Shown: in pieces, positions 26,001 through 34,039 of the stretch
Position numbering within the stretch: position 1 is the first letter of the stretch
Layout: every line of letters starts with the position of its first letter
Assembly (NCBI GenBank): GCA_964521625.1
Contig: CAZFSM010000001.1
Span: 186,001-250,000, forward strand
Direction: 5' to 3'
Source of the DNA: UBA1444 sp964521625
GTDB lineage: Bacteria > Bacillota > Negativicutes > UBA1444
DNA: 64,000 nt
Program-made: the position numbers and the translations under genes
The notes under the pieces: generated by a model
What the model saw: only the letters and a program-made list of their open reading frames with translations
What the model was told of the DNA's origin: nothing
The model's database searches: none

Positions 26001-27179
26001 TTATTTGTCGGCGAAGAACGCGGCTGTTTTGGCCTCATCCCAGCCGAGCACTTCTTTCAGCAACTCGGCGGTGTGTTGGCCGAGCAGCGGCGCCGGGCGT
26101 TCAATGGCGCCAGGAGTCAGCGACATTTTTACCGGCATGCCGGCCATTTTGAGATGTCCTGCAATTGGGTGTTCAACTTCAACGATCATGTTGCGGGCTT
26201 TGATCTGCGGATCGTTAACGATTTTTTCTATGGTATTGATCGGTGCGCAGGGCAGCTCTGCCGCTTCCAGCACGACCAGCCATTCGTTGATGGTTTTGTG
26301 GGAGAAGATTTCATTCAGAATTGCGGTCAATTCTTTGACATGGGCGGTACGGTTATTGTTGTTGTTGAAACGCGGATCGGTGAGTAGTTCCGGCCTTTCC
26401 AGAATGTTGCATAGTTTTTCCCACAGGCGGTCGTTCCCTGCGCCGACAATGAGGTGTCCATCTTTGGCGGTGAACGATGCGAACGGCGTGATTGAGGGGT
26501 GGCGATTGCCCAGCGGAACGGGCACGTTGCCCGAAGTGACATAACGGGCGATCGCATTTTCCAGCACCGCTACCTGGCAGTCCAGCATACCGACATCGAC
26601 CTTCTGGCCTTCGCCGGTTCTTTCTCGGTGATACAGCGCCATCATTACACCATAGGCGGTAAACATGCCAGCAATGATATCGCCGACGGATGCGCCGACC
26701 CGCGAAGGTTCCCCACCTTCCGGTCCGGTAATGCTCATGATGCCGCCCATGGCCTGGACGATAATGTCGTAGGCCGGTTTATACTGGTAAGGTCCGCTGT
26801 GGCCGAAGCCGGAGCAGGCGGCATAAATGATTTTCGGGTTGATTTTTACCAGTTCCTCATAGCCCAGACCGAATTTTTCCATCGTACCCGGACGATAATT
26901 CTCGACGACTACGTCGGCCTGTTTGACCATTTCCTTGAACACGTCGATTTCGGCCTGGTTTTTGAAATTGAGGGTCATCGAGCGCTTGTTGCGGTTCAGA
27001 CTCATGAAATAGGCGCTTTCCTTGCCGACAAACGGTCCGAAGGCCCGTGAATCATCACCGACTTTGGGTGGTTCGATCTTGATGATATTGGCGCCGTAGT
27101 CGGCCAACATCATCGTGCAATACGGTCCTGCCAATACCCGGCTCAAATCCAGTACTTTTAATCCCTCTAATGGTTTCAT
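26001..27179 (-). CDS. CaiB/BaiF family (class III) CoA-transferase
   Basis: A 392-residue protein of the formyl-CoA/carnitine CoA-transferase family. It begins with GLKVLDLSRVLAGPYCTMML and has RNKRSMTLNFK near residue 65. The catalytic aspartate is expected in VGMLDCQVAVLENA near residue 170. GGGGAG lies before the ATG. It transfers CoA between carboxylic acids; it might supply a CoA activation step for acids formed in amino acid fermentation, since the kam operon here lacks its usual CoA-transferase, but class III enzymes differ from the usual AtoDA type. Its expression probably depends on the leader described at 27180-27464. Confidence 0.88.
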   Translation of the reverse strand: MKPLEGLKVLDLSRVLAGPYCTMMLADYGANIIKIEPPKVGDDSRAFGPFVGKESAYFMSLNRNKRSMTLNFKNQAEIDVFKEMVKQADVVVENYRPGTMEKFGLGYEELVKINPKIIYAACSGFGHSGPYQYKPAYDIIVQAMGGIMSITGPEGGEPSRVGASVGDIIAGMFTAYGVMMALYHRERTGEGQKVDVGMLDCQVAVLENAIARYVTSGNVPVPLGNRHPSITPFASFTAKDGHLIVGAGNDRLWEKLCNILERPELLTDPRFNNNNNRTAHVKELTAILNEIFSHKTINEWLVVLEAAELPCAPINTIEKIVNDPQIKARNMIVEVEHPIAGHLKMAGMPVKMSLTPGAIERPAPLLGQHTAELLKEVLGWDEAKTAAFFADK

Positions 27180-27464
27180 GAAAATCTCCCCTTCTTTTAT
27201 AAATTGCGATTATGAAAATGTATGCCCGGTATTTGTTGTCGAAATAAGCCAATACTCTAATTCAATATGTTTACGTGAAATTCCCCCTTTTGATGCTTGA
27301 ATATATGAAAATACCTACAAAAAAACAAAAAGACAGCCAAGGATAAATCCGCACTGTCTCTCTTGCACTCATATTTTGTTACGCCGTTTAATCCGGAGAG
27401 GTACAACCCGTAAAGTTCAAACAAGTTAACACTCTTACACTCAAAAACACTCTCAATGGCCATT
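27180..27464 (-). promoter_or_regulatory. Long attenuated leader of the CoA-transferase gene with candidate HutP-type antiterminator sites
   Basis: Transcription from the promoter at 27471-27499 would give about 285 nt of leader before the ATG at 27179. On the minus strand it holds TGAGTGTAAGAG (27432-27443) and TGAGTGCAAGAG (27360-27371), identical in 11 of 12 bases. The second copy abuts and slightly overlaps the 5' arm of an intrinsic terminator. CTCTC at about 27395 can pair with GAGAG at the terminator base, offering an alternative fold. Two repeated binding sites with one at the terminator is the arrangement of HutP control in the hut operon, and a HutP-family gene lies directly upstream. 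Confidence 0.6.
27318..27359 (-). terminator. Intrinsic terminator within the CoA-transferase leader
   Basis: On the minus strand AGACAG pairs with CTGTCT, with an inner GGAT-TT-ATCC helix, followed by TTTTTGTTTTTTT. It lies about 140 nt before the CoA-transferase start and about 105 nt after the expected transcription start, with no gene between. Confidence 0.8.
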
Positions 27465-27470
27465 TGCTAA

Positions 27471-27499
27471 ATCATAGCACAACGTTTGCTGGATTTCAA
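27471..27499 (-). promoter_or_regulatory. Sigma-70-type promoter for the CoA-transferase leader
   Basis: On the minus strand TTGAAA (27494-27499) and TATGAT (27471-27476) are separated by exactly 17 bp. It begins directly after the stop codon of the HutP-like gene, so the leader can be transcribed independently of that gene. Confidence 0.7.
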
Positions 27500-27503
27500 G
27501 ATT

Positions 27504-27941
27504 TCAACCAGCATCCGATCCGATATGCATGACACCAAGTCCAGCCCGGTCATGGTTGGTCAGCGGATGCAGGGCCGATTCGCCGAACATGGCGACGGCC
27601 ACCCACTTTGCGTCGCGGACCACCGCGATCTTTACCGCTACACTGGCGCTACTCGCTACATTGACCATGATGCCTCGCTTGGCTTCATCGGTTGCATGCA
27701 GCAATGCATGATAGTTGGTCGGTGTTTTCGTGAACAGGCCGGTGTTCATGCAAGCGCCAATCACTGCTTTGGTTGTCTTCATCTGAAACTCGGACATGGC
27801 AGAATTGCCGCCAACTTCAGTGACGACATAACGGAAACCCTGCTCGGTAAGCATTTTTTTGACGTTTTCCTCATCCGGAATGGTGCGGGTTAAGGCCAGT
27901 AACATGGCGGCGATTCCTACACTGCGAATATTGTCGAACAT
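27504..27941 (-). CDS. HutP family RNA-binding antiterminator protein
   Basis: A 145-residue protein matching the HutP family in length and motifs. HutP of Bacillus binds hut leader RNA when L-histidine and a divalent metal are bound, and so prevents termination. Conserved here are YHALLHATDEA, equivalent to the Bacillus HALYHATMEA helix with the metal-ligand histidines (H78, H82) and a glutamate (E86), and the C-terminal AGLGVMHI with the third metal-ligand histidine (H139). The fold segment IAVVRDAKWVAVAMFG also fits. No hut genes are in the window. The same-strand leader just downstream is its likely target. Whether the ligand is histidine is unknown. Confidence 0.82.
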   Translation of the reverse strand: MFDNIRSVGIAAMLLALTRTIPDEENVKKMLTEQGFRYVVTEVGGNSAMSEFQMKTTKAVIGACMNTGLFTKTPTNYHALLHATDEAKRGIMVNVASSASVAVKIAVVRDAKWVAVAMFGESALHPLTNHDRAGLGVMHIGSDAG

Positions 27942-27979
27942 AACACTCCAACTTCATAGTGGAATTAAGCTTGCCTATT

Positions 27980-28008
27980 ATTGTAGCATTTTAGCCTGCC
28001 CCTGTCAT
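27980..28008 (-). promoter_or_regulatory. Promoter of the HutP-like gene
   Basis: On the minus strand ATGACA (28003-28008) and TACAAT (27980-27985) are spaced by 17 bp, about 40 bp before the ATG at 27941. GGAG lies just before that start codon. Confidence 0.6.
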
Positions 28009-28119
28009 TTTCTGTCGAAATTTTCTTACTGGCGGATTCGGCTGACAACTGGCAGATTTTCTTGCTTGTTCCTACTGTTTTATAGTACCATCATGGTATA
28101 AATGATTCGGAGGTTCTGC

Positions 28120-28332
28120 GTGAAAACGATTAAATCGCCGCTCGACGGATATCTGACAACTGTGAATGTTTCAGTGGGGGATGCGGTGCAAACAGGCCAG
28201 GTTTTGGCAATCGTACTGATCCTGAAGATGGAGAATCCCGTATTGAGTGACAGGGAGGGCATCGTCAGGGAAGTCTGCGTGAAAAAAAACAGCCGGGTCA
28301 AGCATGGTCAACCGCTTATGCGCATTGAATAA
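28120..28332 (+). CDS. Stand-alone biotinyl/lipoyl-attachment domain protein
   Basis: A 70-residue protein that is nothing but one biotinyl domain: IKSPLDGYLTTVNVSVGDAV, then LILKMENPV with the lysine expected to be modified, then GIVREVCVKKNSRVKHGQPL. The GTG start has GGAGG 6 nt upstream. Such small carriers normally serve a biotin-dependent carboxylase or decarboxylase, but no partner gene is nearby. The motif is LKMEN and not the classical AMKM, so biotinylation is likely but not certain. A palindrome TACCAT-C-ATGGTA lies about 25 bp upstream. Confidence 0.78.
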   Translation: MKTIKSPLDGYLTTVNVSVGDAVQTGQVLAIVLILKMENPVLSDREGIVREVCVKKNSRVKHGQPLMRIE

Positions 28333-28385
28333 ATGACCAAAATTATAGCAAGAAATAGTAGTTGATTATAGGGAGGATTTCTTTA

Positions 28386-28817
28386 GTGGACATGCCTGTT
28401 TCACCTGTATTGCCCGAACAACCGAGCTACGCCGGATTCTGGATTCGGTTGGTCGCCTATATCATTGATGCATTAATTCTTGGCGCTATCACCTTTCCTG
28501 TGACGCAGGTTTTGGCCTCAATGGGGATCGGCGACCATTCTGCCAACATCATGAGCATTGCCATCAGCTGGATGTATTTTGTCGTGTTTGAAAGCTCGGC
28601 CTGGATGGGATCGCCCGGCAAGAAAGCATTGGGACTGGTCGTTACCGATGAGCAGGGAATGCGCATCACGGTCGGTCTTGCGACACGACGCTATTTTGCC
28701 AAGATTTTATCGGTGCTGATCCTGGGCCTGGGGGTGGTGATGATCGCTTTTACCGCCCGTAAACAGGGGCTGCATGACAAAATGTTCCACACCTTGGTGC
28801 TGAAAAATTCAGGCTAA
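28386..28817 (+). CDS. RDD family membrane protein
   Basis: A protein of about 143 residues with the RDD domain: YAGFWIRLVAYIIDALILGA near residue 12, WMGSPGKKALGLVV near residue 72, and three hydrophobic segments, ending LHDKMFHTLVLK. The GTG at 28386 has GGAGG 9 nt upstream; an ATG at 28392 is an alternative. The family is of uncertain function, sometimes linked to ion transport. Confidence 0.8.
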   Translation: MDMPVSPVLPEQPSYAGFWIRLVAYIIDALILGAITFPVTQVLASMGIGDHSANIMSIAISWMYFVVFESSAWMGSPGKKALGLVVTDEQGMRITVGLATRRYFAKILSVLILGLGVVMIAFTARKQGLHDKMFHTLVLKNSG

Positions 28818-28872
28818 CAGTAGATGGGCGAATGAATAGACAGCGGATAATGCTGCGAATATAGGAGAAAAT

Positions 28873-30012
28873 ATGAACGAACAGACTTTTATCGAACTGG
28901 GAATTAGCAGCGCGCTGACACTGGGACTGGAAAAAACCGGCATTCGCGTGCCGACCAAGGTGCAGGCGGAAGTGATTCCCGATGCTCTGGCCGGACGGGA
29001 TGTCGTCGGGCAATCCGCTACAGGCACCGGCAAAACCCTGGCCTTCCTGTTGCCGATATTCCAGAAAATCGATAAAGCTAAACGGGATACACAGGCAATC
29101 GTGCTGGCGCCGACCCATGAACTGGCGATGCAGATTTTCCGCGAGGCGCAACTGTTGGCCCAAAACTCCGGCGTGGCGGTAACTACGGCGGTTATCATCG
29201 GCGATGTTAATATCGCCCGGCAGATCGATAAAATGAAAGAACGGCCGCACCTTGTCGTGGGCTCCAGCGGCCGGATTTTGGAACTGATCCAGAAGCGAAA
29301 AATCAATGCGCAGACGGTCAAAACCATCGTACTGGATGAGGCGGATCGCCTGATGGATGAAAATCATCGGGCTGCGGTGACGGCGATTATCAAGGCTACG
29401 CAAAAGGACCGTCAATTGATGCTGTTTTCGGCGACAATACCGGCTGCTGCACTGGAGAAGGCAAGCGAACTGACACAAACAGCAGTAATGGTCGCAATCA
29501 GGGAAGAGTCAGCCGTGCCGGCGGAGATCAGCCACTGGCTTTTCCTGGTCGAGACCCGCGATAAGATTGACTTCCTGCGCAAACTGCTAGCCAGCCTGAA
29601 AGTCGAGCGCGCTCTGGTGTTTATTAATACCAGCGCCGCCATTGAAGAAACGGTCGCAAAGCTATGCCATCACGGTGTGACGGCTACCGGGATTCATGGC
29701 AGTTCGATTAAAAAGGACCGCCAGGGCGCTATGGAAGCATTTCGCGATGGCCGGGCCCAAGTGCTGGTGGCGTCGGATTTGGCGGCACGCGGACTGGATA
29801 TTCCCGGGGTTGCCTGCGTAATCAACCTGGAATTGCCGGAAGATCCCCAGGCTTATCAACACCGCGCCGGACGGACTGGGCGGGCCGGCGCTGCCGGACT
29901 GACGGTATCGATTATTGACCGGGCGGAAGAAAAACGCATTTTGTTCCTGCAGAATAAATTGAATATCCACATCGCCCCGAAGCGATTGGCGTTCGGAAAA
30001 GTCATCGATTAG
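28873..30012 (+). CDS. DEAD-box ATP-dependent RNA helicase
   Basis: A 379-residue helicase with the Q motif region, Walker A SATGTGKT near residue 53, motif Ib-type APTHELA, DEAD box VLDEADRLMD near residue 155, SAT motif LFSATIP near residue 188 and motif VI HRAGRTGRAG near residue 325. It ends soon after the second RecA domain, so it lacks the RNA-binding tails of DbpA or CsdA. It unwinds RNA, probably in ribosome assembly or mRNA turnover. Confidence 0.93.
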   Translation: MNEQTFIELGISSALTLGLEKTGIRVPTKVQAEVIPDALAGRDVVGQSATGTGKTLAFLLPIFQKIDKAKRDTQAIVLAPTHELAMQIFREAQLLAQNSGVAVTTAVIIGDVNIARQIDKMKERPHLVVGSSGRILELIQKRKINAQTVKTIVLDEADRLMDENHRAAVTAIIKATQKDRQLMLFSATIPAAALEKASELTQTAVMVAIREESAVPAEISHWLFLVETRDKIDFLRKLLASLKVERALVFINTSAAIEETVAKLCHHGVTATGIHGSSIKKDRQGAMEAFRDGRAQVLVASDLAARGLDIPGVACVINLELPEDPQAYQHRAGRTGRAGAAGLTVSIIDRAEEKRILFLQNKLNIHIAPKRLAFGKVID

Positions 30013-30042
30013 TCGGTCGGGCAATAGTCGAGGAGGCTGACC

Positions 30043-31119
30043 TTGAAACATAACACACCCTATAACGATATAACTCGAACCACCCTATCGGTATTGTCGA
30101 TCGGCATACTGATCATTGCTGCGTTCTGGATTGTCAAGCCGTTTTTGTTGCCGTTGCTGTGGGCGAGCATGATCGTATCGGCAACTTGGCCGATTTTGTT
30201 GCGGATGGAAACACTATTGCGCGGCAAACGCAGTTTGGCTGTGATTGCGATGACGGTTCTGTTGACGCTGTTGGTTTTGGCGCCGCTGGTTACCGCAGTG
30301 GGAATTATCCTGGCCAATACTGATCGAATCATGCAGTGGATCGAAGCGCTGAGCCGACTGGCCGTAATGCCGCCGCCCGAATGGCTTGAATCGATTCCGC
30401 TGGTTGGGCCACAGGCAGCAGAACTTTGGCATGAAATTAACACCGCCGGCACAGTGGGGTTGGCGGGAAAAGTGGCGCCGTATATCAAGGAAATTCTGTT
30501 GTGGCTGTTTAATCAGGCTGGCAATCCCGGCAAGCTTTTGTTGGATTTTTTGCTGACGGTAATCATTGCCGGTGTGCTGTACTCCACCGGCGAGCTTGCC
30601 GCACAGGGTGTATTGCGGTTTGCCCACCGCCTGGCCGGTGACCGCGGCGAAACTGTGGTGGTGTTGGCGGCGAAATCGGTCAGGGGGTTGGCGTTGGGAG
30701 TTGTGGTGACGGCGGTTGCTCAGTCTGCTGCTGCCGGAATCGGCTTGGCGATCGCTGGCGTTCCAGCAGTACTGTTGTTGACAGCATTGATGTTTATTCT
30801 TTGCCTGGCCCAACTCGGCCCATCGCCAGTGCTGGTCCCGGCGGCAATCTGGCTATTTTGGAGCGATGCTACCGGCTGGGCAATATTTCTTGCTATTTGG
30901 ACTTTGCTGGTGACGCCGGTCGATAATGTGTTGCGACCAATGCTAATCCGCAAAAGCGTCGATCTTTCGATCTTTGTGGTTTTACCGGGTGTTATCGGCG
31001 GATTGATGACGCTTGGCATCATCGGCGTATTCGTGGGACCGGTGGTGTTGGCGGTTACTTATAGTTTGCTGGAGGCCTGGATAAAAGAAGGCGAACATCG
31101 AACCGATGATTTTGAGTGA
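30043..31119 (+). CDS. AI-2E family transporter (PerM/YdbI-like)
   Basis: A 358-residue membrane protein with paired N-terminal helices (SVLSIGILIIAAFWIVKPFL), a central amphipathic region and several C-terminal helices with the family signature VLLLTALMFILCLAQLGPSP and TPVDNVLRPMLI near residue 285. The TTG start has GGAGG 6 nt upstream. The family exports small molecules or acts as a sodium/proton antiporter; the substrate is not known. Confidence 0.88.
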   Translation: MKHNTPYNDITRTTLSVLSIGILIIAAFWIVKPFLLPLLWASMIVSATWPILLRMETLLRGKRSLAVIAMTVLLTLLVLAPLVTAVGIILANTDRIMQWIEALSRLAVMPPPEWLESIPLVGPQAAELWHEINTAGTVGLAGKVAPYIKEILLWLFNQAGNPGKLLLDFLLTVIIAGVLYSTGELAAQGVLRFAHRLAGDRGETVVVLAAKSVRGLALGVVVTAVAQSAAAGIGLAIAGVPAVLLLTALMFILCLAQLGPSPVLVPAAIWLFWSDATGWAIFLAIWTLLVTPVDNVLRPMLIRKSVDLSIFVVLPGVIGGLMTLGIIGVFVGPVVLAVTYSLLEAWIKEGEHRTDDFE

Positions 31120-31186
31120 GCGTTTGCTTTTGGCAGGTGAACGTCTGTCGTGCAATAAGCCGGGGTCAGCCCATAATCAGCAACCA

Positions 31187-31213
31187 AAGCACAGAGCAAT
31201 CTGTGCTTTTTTG
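31187..31213 (+). terminator. Intrinsic terminator
   Basis: AAGCACAGA pairs with TCTGTGCTT across a GCAA loop and continues into a run of six T, about 70 bp after the AI-2E gene. Confidence 0.9.
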
Positions 31214-31293
31214 GCGTTGTCGAAAAATTTCATAGAGCCCCTGATTCAACAAACAAATAACGTGACAATGTTGGAAAAACAACAAAAAGCATA

Positions 31294-31322
31294 TTGACGT
31301 TGGAAATATAACGAAATATACT
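31294..31322 (+). promoter_or_regulatory. Promoter of the Dpp-type operon
   Basis: TTGACG (31294-31299) and TATACT (31317-31322) are spaced by 17 bp, about 95 bp before the binding-protein gene. This leaves a leader in which no further structure is obvious. Confidence 0.7.
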
Positions 31323-31417
31323 TAATACAAGTCAATTTTATGGCAATTTGGCAAAAGCGCCCGCAACCAGACTTTTTGAACGCTGAAACAAAAATCAATA
31401 ATAAAGGGGATAAGAAA

Positions 31418-32992
31418 GTGAAAAAAAGAAACTTGGTAATTGCCCTTATGGTCCTGATTGCTTGTCTTGTGCTAGTCGGTTGTTCATCAAGTCCCAGTAG
31501 TCCGGCGCCAGCTGCTTCAGCCGGCGACAAGGTATTAAAACTCAGACTTCCGTCTTCACTTTCGTCATTAAATCCTCAACATACTACAGCAATCAGGGAT
31601 ACGAAAGTATGGACACAAATTTATGAAGGTCTTTATGGCATTGACGAGTCTAAGAATGGTTATTATAAAGAACTCGCAAAAGATGTAAAACTAAGTGACG
31701 ACAAAAAGGAATACACCATAACGCTGCGCGACGGCGTAAAATTCCAAAATGGCGAGCCGCTAAAAGCATCGGATGTCGTGTTTACCTATAAGCGCGCCAT
31801 AAAAGATCCCAGATTCGGTTATTTGACAGCCAAAATCAAAGACGTGGCGGCTGTGAATGATTCAACCGTAAAAGTCACATTATCCGAAGCCTACGCGCCG
31901 ATTCTTCACACCTTCTCTTCGCTTAAAATTATGAACGAAAAAGAAGTAACGTCGCTCGGCGATAAATTTGGCACTGTGCCAAGCAAGGCCGGAACTGGCC
32001 CCTACTTTCCGACCGAATACAGTGTCGCTACCGGCGTTAAGCTGCAAGCCTTCGACGGCTACTGGGGCGGCGCGCCAAACATAAAAAAACTGGAGTACCG
32101 AGTAATTTCCGACGATTCGGCTGTGCAAGTGGCGTTCCACAACAAAGAACTTGACTTCCTGGAAGACGTGGCGCTGTCAAACTGGAATACCCTGAAAGAA
32201 CAGGCCGGGCCTGAGAATAATGCCATGATCAAGGGTAACAATATCCATTTCCTGGCCGTCAATTACCAATCGCCAAACAAAAATGGCATCCTTGCCAACG
32301 ATAAAGTGCGTCAGGCTATTTTCTACGCAATCAATAAGGAAGATATCAACAAAGCGATGGCGGCTGGATACGGCACAGCGGCTGTCAGCTATATGCCAAA
32401 CGAGTATGTTCCGACATCACCAAATACCGGATTCGAAACCTATAAGTTTAACCAAGCAAAAGCCAAGGAGCTGCTGAAAGAAGCTGGCTATCCGAACGGT
32501 GTAGAAATTGGTACCATTATTTCTTATCCGTCGCCGACGTCATTCAACGGAATCATCGCCCAAGTTATCCAATCGAATTTGGCAGATGTCGGAATCAAAG
32601 CCGAAGTTCAAATTGCTGAAAACGCGATTATTACACCGAAAATGTATTCCCAGAACTATGACCTGGCTGTTTTCTCAGACTCAAACAACTTTGACTTTAA
32701 CAATATTCGTCAACAAGTTCACAGTGAGTCAAAGGGTATGTACCTGGTTAAATACAAAGATGGCAAGTTTGATTGGCAGCGGATCGAGAAGCTGGTTGAA
32801 CTGGGGGCGGCAGCTGCTGATACAAATGAACGTCTTAAACACTACACTGAGTTGTGGAAAATCATTATGGATTCAGCTACAATTGACCCGCTACTCCATC
32901 GACCGGTTGCTATTGTATGGGCTAAAGGCTTAAATATAGGCAAGCCGGTACCAACTTACTATAAAGTAAAAGACTTCTCCTGGAAGAAGTAA
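31418..32992 (+). CDS. Peptide/nickel-type ABC transporter substrate-binding lipoprotein (DppA/OppA family)
   Basis: A protein of about 524 residues of the SBP_bac_5 family. The N-terminus is a lipoprotein signal with the lipobox LVLVGC. The segment LRLPSSLSSLNPQHTTAIRD and later YTITLRDGVKFQNGEPLKAS, then DVVFTYKRA, are family hallmarks. The GTG at 31418 follows AAAGGGG and gives a normal signal peptide. It delivers oligopeptides or related solutes to the permease encoded downstream. Confidence 0.9.
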   Translation: MKKRNLVIALMVLIACLVLVGCSSSPSSPAPAASAGDKVLKLRLPSSLSSLNPQHTTAIRDTKVWTQIYEGLYGIDESKNGYYKELAKDVKLSDDKKEYTITLRDGVKFQNGEPLKASDVVFTYKRAIKDPRFGYLTAKIKDVAAVNDSTVKVTLSEAYAPILHTFSSLKIMNEKEVTSLGDKFGTVPSKAGTGPYFPTEYSVATGVKLQAFDGYWGGAPNIKKLEYRVISDDSAVQVAFHNKELDFLEDVALSNWNTLKEQAGPENNAMIKGNNIHFLAVNYQSPNKNGILANDKVRQAIFYAINKEDINKAMAAGYGTAAVSYMPNEYVPTSPNTGFETYKFNQAKAKELLKEAGYPNGVEIGTIISYPSPTSFNGIIAQVIQSNLADVGIKAEVQIAENAIITPKMYSQNYDLAVFSDSNNFDFNNIRQQVHSESKGMYLVKYKDGKFDWQRIEKLVELGAAAADTNERLKHYTELWKIIMDSATIDPLLHRPVAIVWAKGLNIGKPVPTYYKVKDFSWKK

Positions 32993-33010
32993 AAATTACT
33001 CAATTTAATT

Positions 33011-33051
33011 TAAAATTCAGGCTGTCTTTAATTAAGACAGCCTGAATTTTA
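33011..33051 (+). terminator. Intercistronic hairpin between binding-protein and permease genes
   Basis: An 18-bp perfect stem (33011-33028 with 33034-33051) with a 5-nt loop ends in TTTTA. It can partially terminate or protect the upstream message, giving excess binding protein over membrane components. Confidence 0.75.
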
Positions 33052-33093
33052 ATGGGTGCTCTTGCGTTCCGTGCCATTTAAGGAGGCAGAAGA

Positions 33094-34035
33094 ATGTATA
33101 GATATGTCATAAAAAGGTTGCTGTTTCTGATACCTTCCGTGTTAGGCGTAATTTTTATTCTTTTTCTGGTTATGAGCATGACTCCCGGTGATCCGGCCAG
33201 AATACTGTTGGGTGACGCGGCGTCGCAAGCGCAAATCGATGAATTGAATCGTCAGCTTGGCTATGACTTGCCGTTCCTGGAAAAATATGCGCGTTATGTT
33301 TACCAAATGGTTGTGCATCAAGATTTTGGCGTATCGTATTTCACGAAACAATCCGTATTCGAAGAAATTTGGCCACGATATATAGTAACTGTAAAATTGG
33401 CTTTTATCGGGGTTGTTCTATCGTCATTAATCGGCATACCATTTGGTATTTATACGGCAGTCCGACAGTATTCGCTCTGGGATACGATCCCGTCACTGAT
33501 TGCTTTTTTTATTGCGGCGATCCCGTCTTTCGTCCTGGGGATGTTGCTGTTGTATTTATTTTCGCTAAAACTGAACTGGTTCCCGTCGTACGGTATTGAA
33601 TCATTCAAAAGCTATATCATGCCGGCGCTCGCTGTATCGATTCCGCCGGCCGCGATTAACCTGCGCTTTACCAAATCTTCAATGCTGGAGTCGATTCGTC
33701 AGGATTACGTTCGTACCGCCCGGGCCAAAGGGGCTTCGGAAAGTACGGTTATTTGGAAACACGCCCTGAAGAATGCATTGTTGCCTGTTGTCACAAACGT
33801 CGGCATGAGCCTGGGTAATTTGATCTGCGGTGCGGTTGTGGCGGAAAAACTGTTTTCCATTCCGGGGATTGGCAGCTTGATTGTAGACCGTATTACCTAT
33901 AAAGACGAGCCGGTTATTATTGCCGGGACAATTTTGATTTCAGTCTGCTTTACCGTTGTCATGCTCGTCGTTGATTTGATTTACGCGTATATTGACCCGC
34001 GTATCAGGGCCAAGTATGCGAGAGTTAAGGGGTGA
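33094..34035 (+). CDS. Peptide ABC transporter permease (DppB family)
   Basis: A 313-residue inner-membrane permease. It begins MYRYVIKRLLFLIPSVLGVI and shows about six helices and the EAA-type loop DYVRTARAKGASESTVIWKH near residue 205, followed by HALKNALLPVV. AGGAGG lies 8 nt before the ATG. It pairs with the DppC-type protein encoded next to form the channel. Confidence 0.92.
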   Translation: MYRYVIKRLLFLIPSVLGVIFILFLVMSMTPGDPARILLGDAASQAQIDELNRQLGYDLPFLEKYARYVYQMVVHQDFGVSYFTKQSVFEEIWPRYIVTVKLAFIGVVLSSLIGIPFGIYTAVRQYSLWDTIPSLIAFFIAAIPSFVLGMLLLYLFSLKLNWFPSYGIESFKSYIMPALAVSIPPAAINLRFTKSSMLESIRQDYVRTARAKGASESTVIWKHALKNALLPVVTNVGMSLGNLICGAVVAEKLFSIPGIGSLIVDRITYKDEPVIIAGTILISVCFTVVMLVVDLIYAYIDPRIRAKYARVKG

Positions 34036-34039
34036 TCTA

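Noticed and set aside
27257..27463. 68-codon minus-strand open frame within the CoA-transferase leader
   Set aside because: It runs through the intrinsic terminator, lacks a ribosome binding site and resembles no known protein. The stretch is better explained as a regulatory leader.
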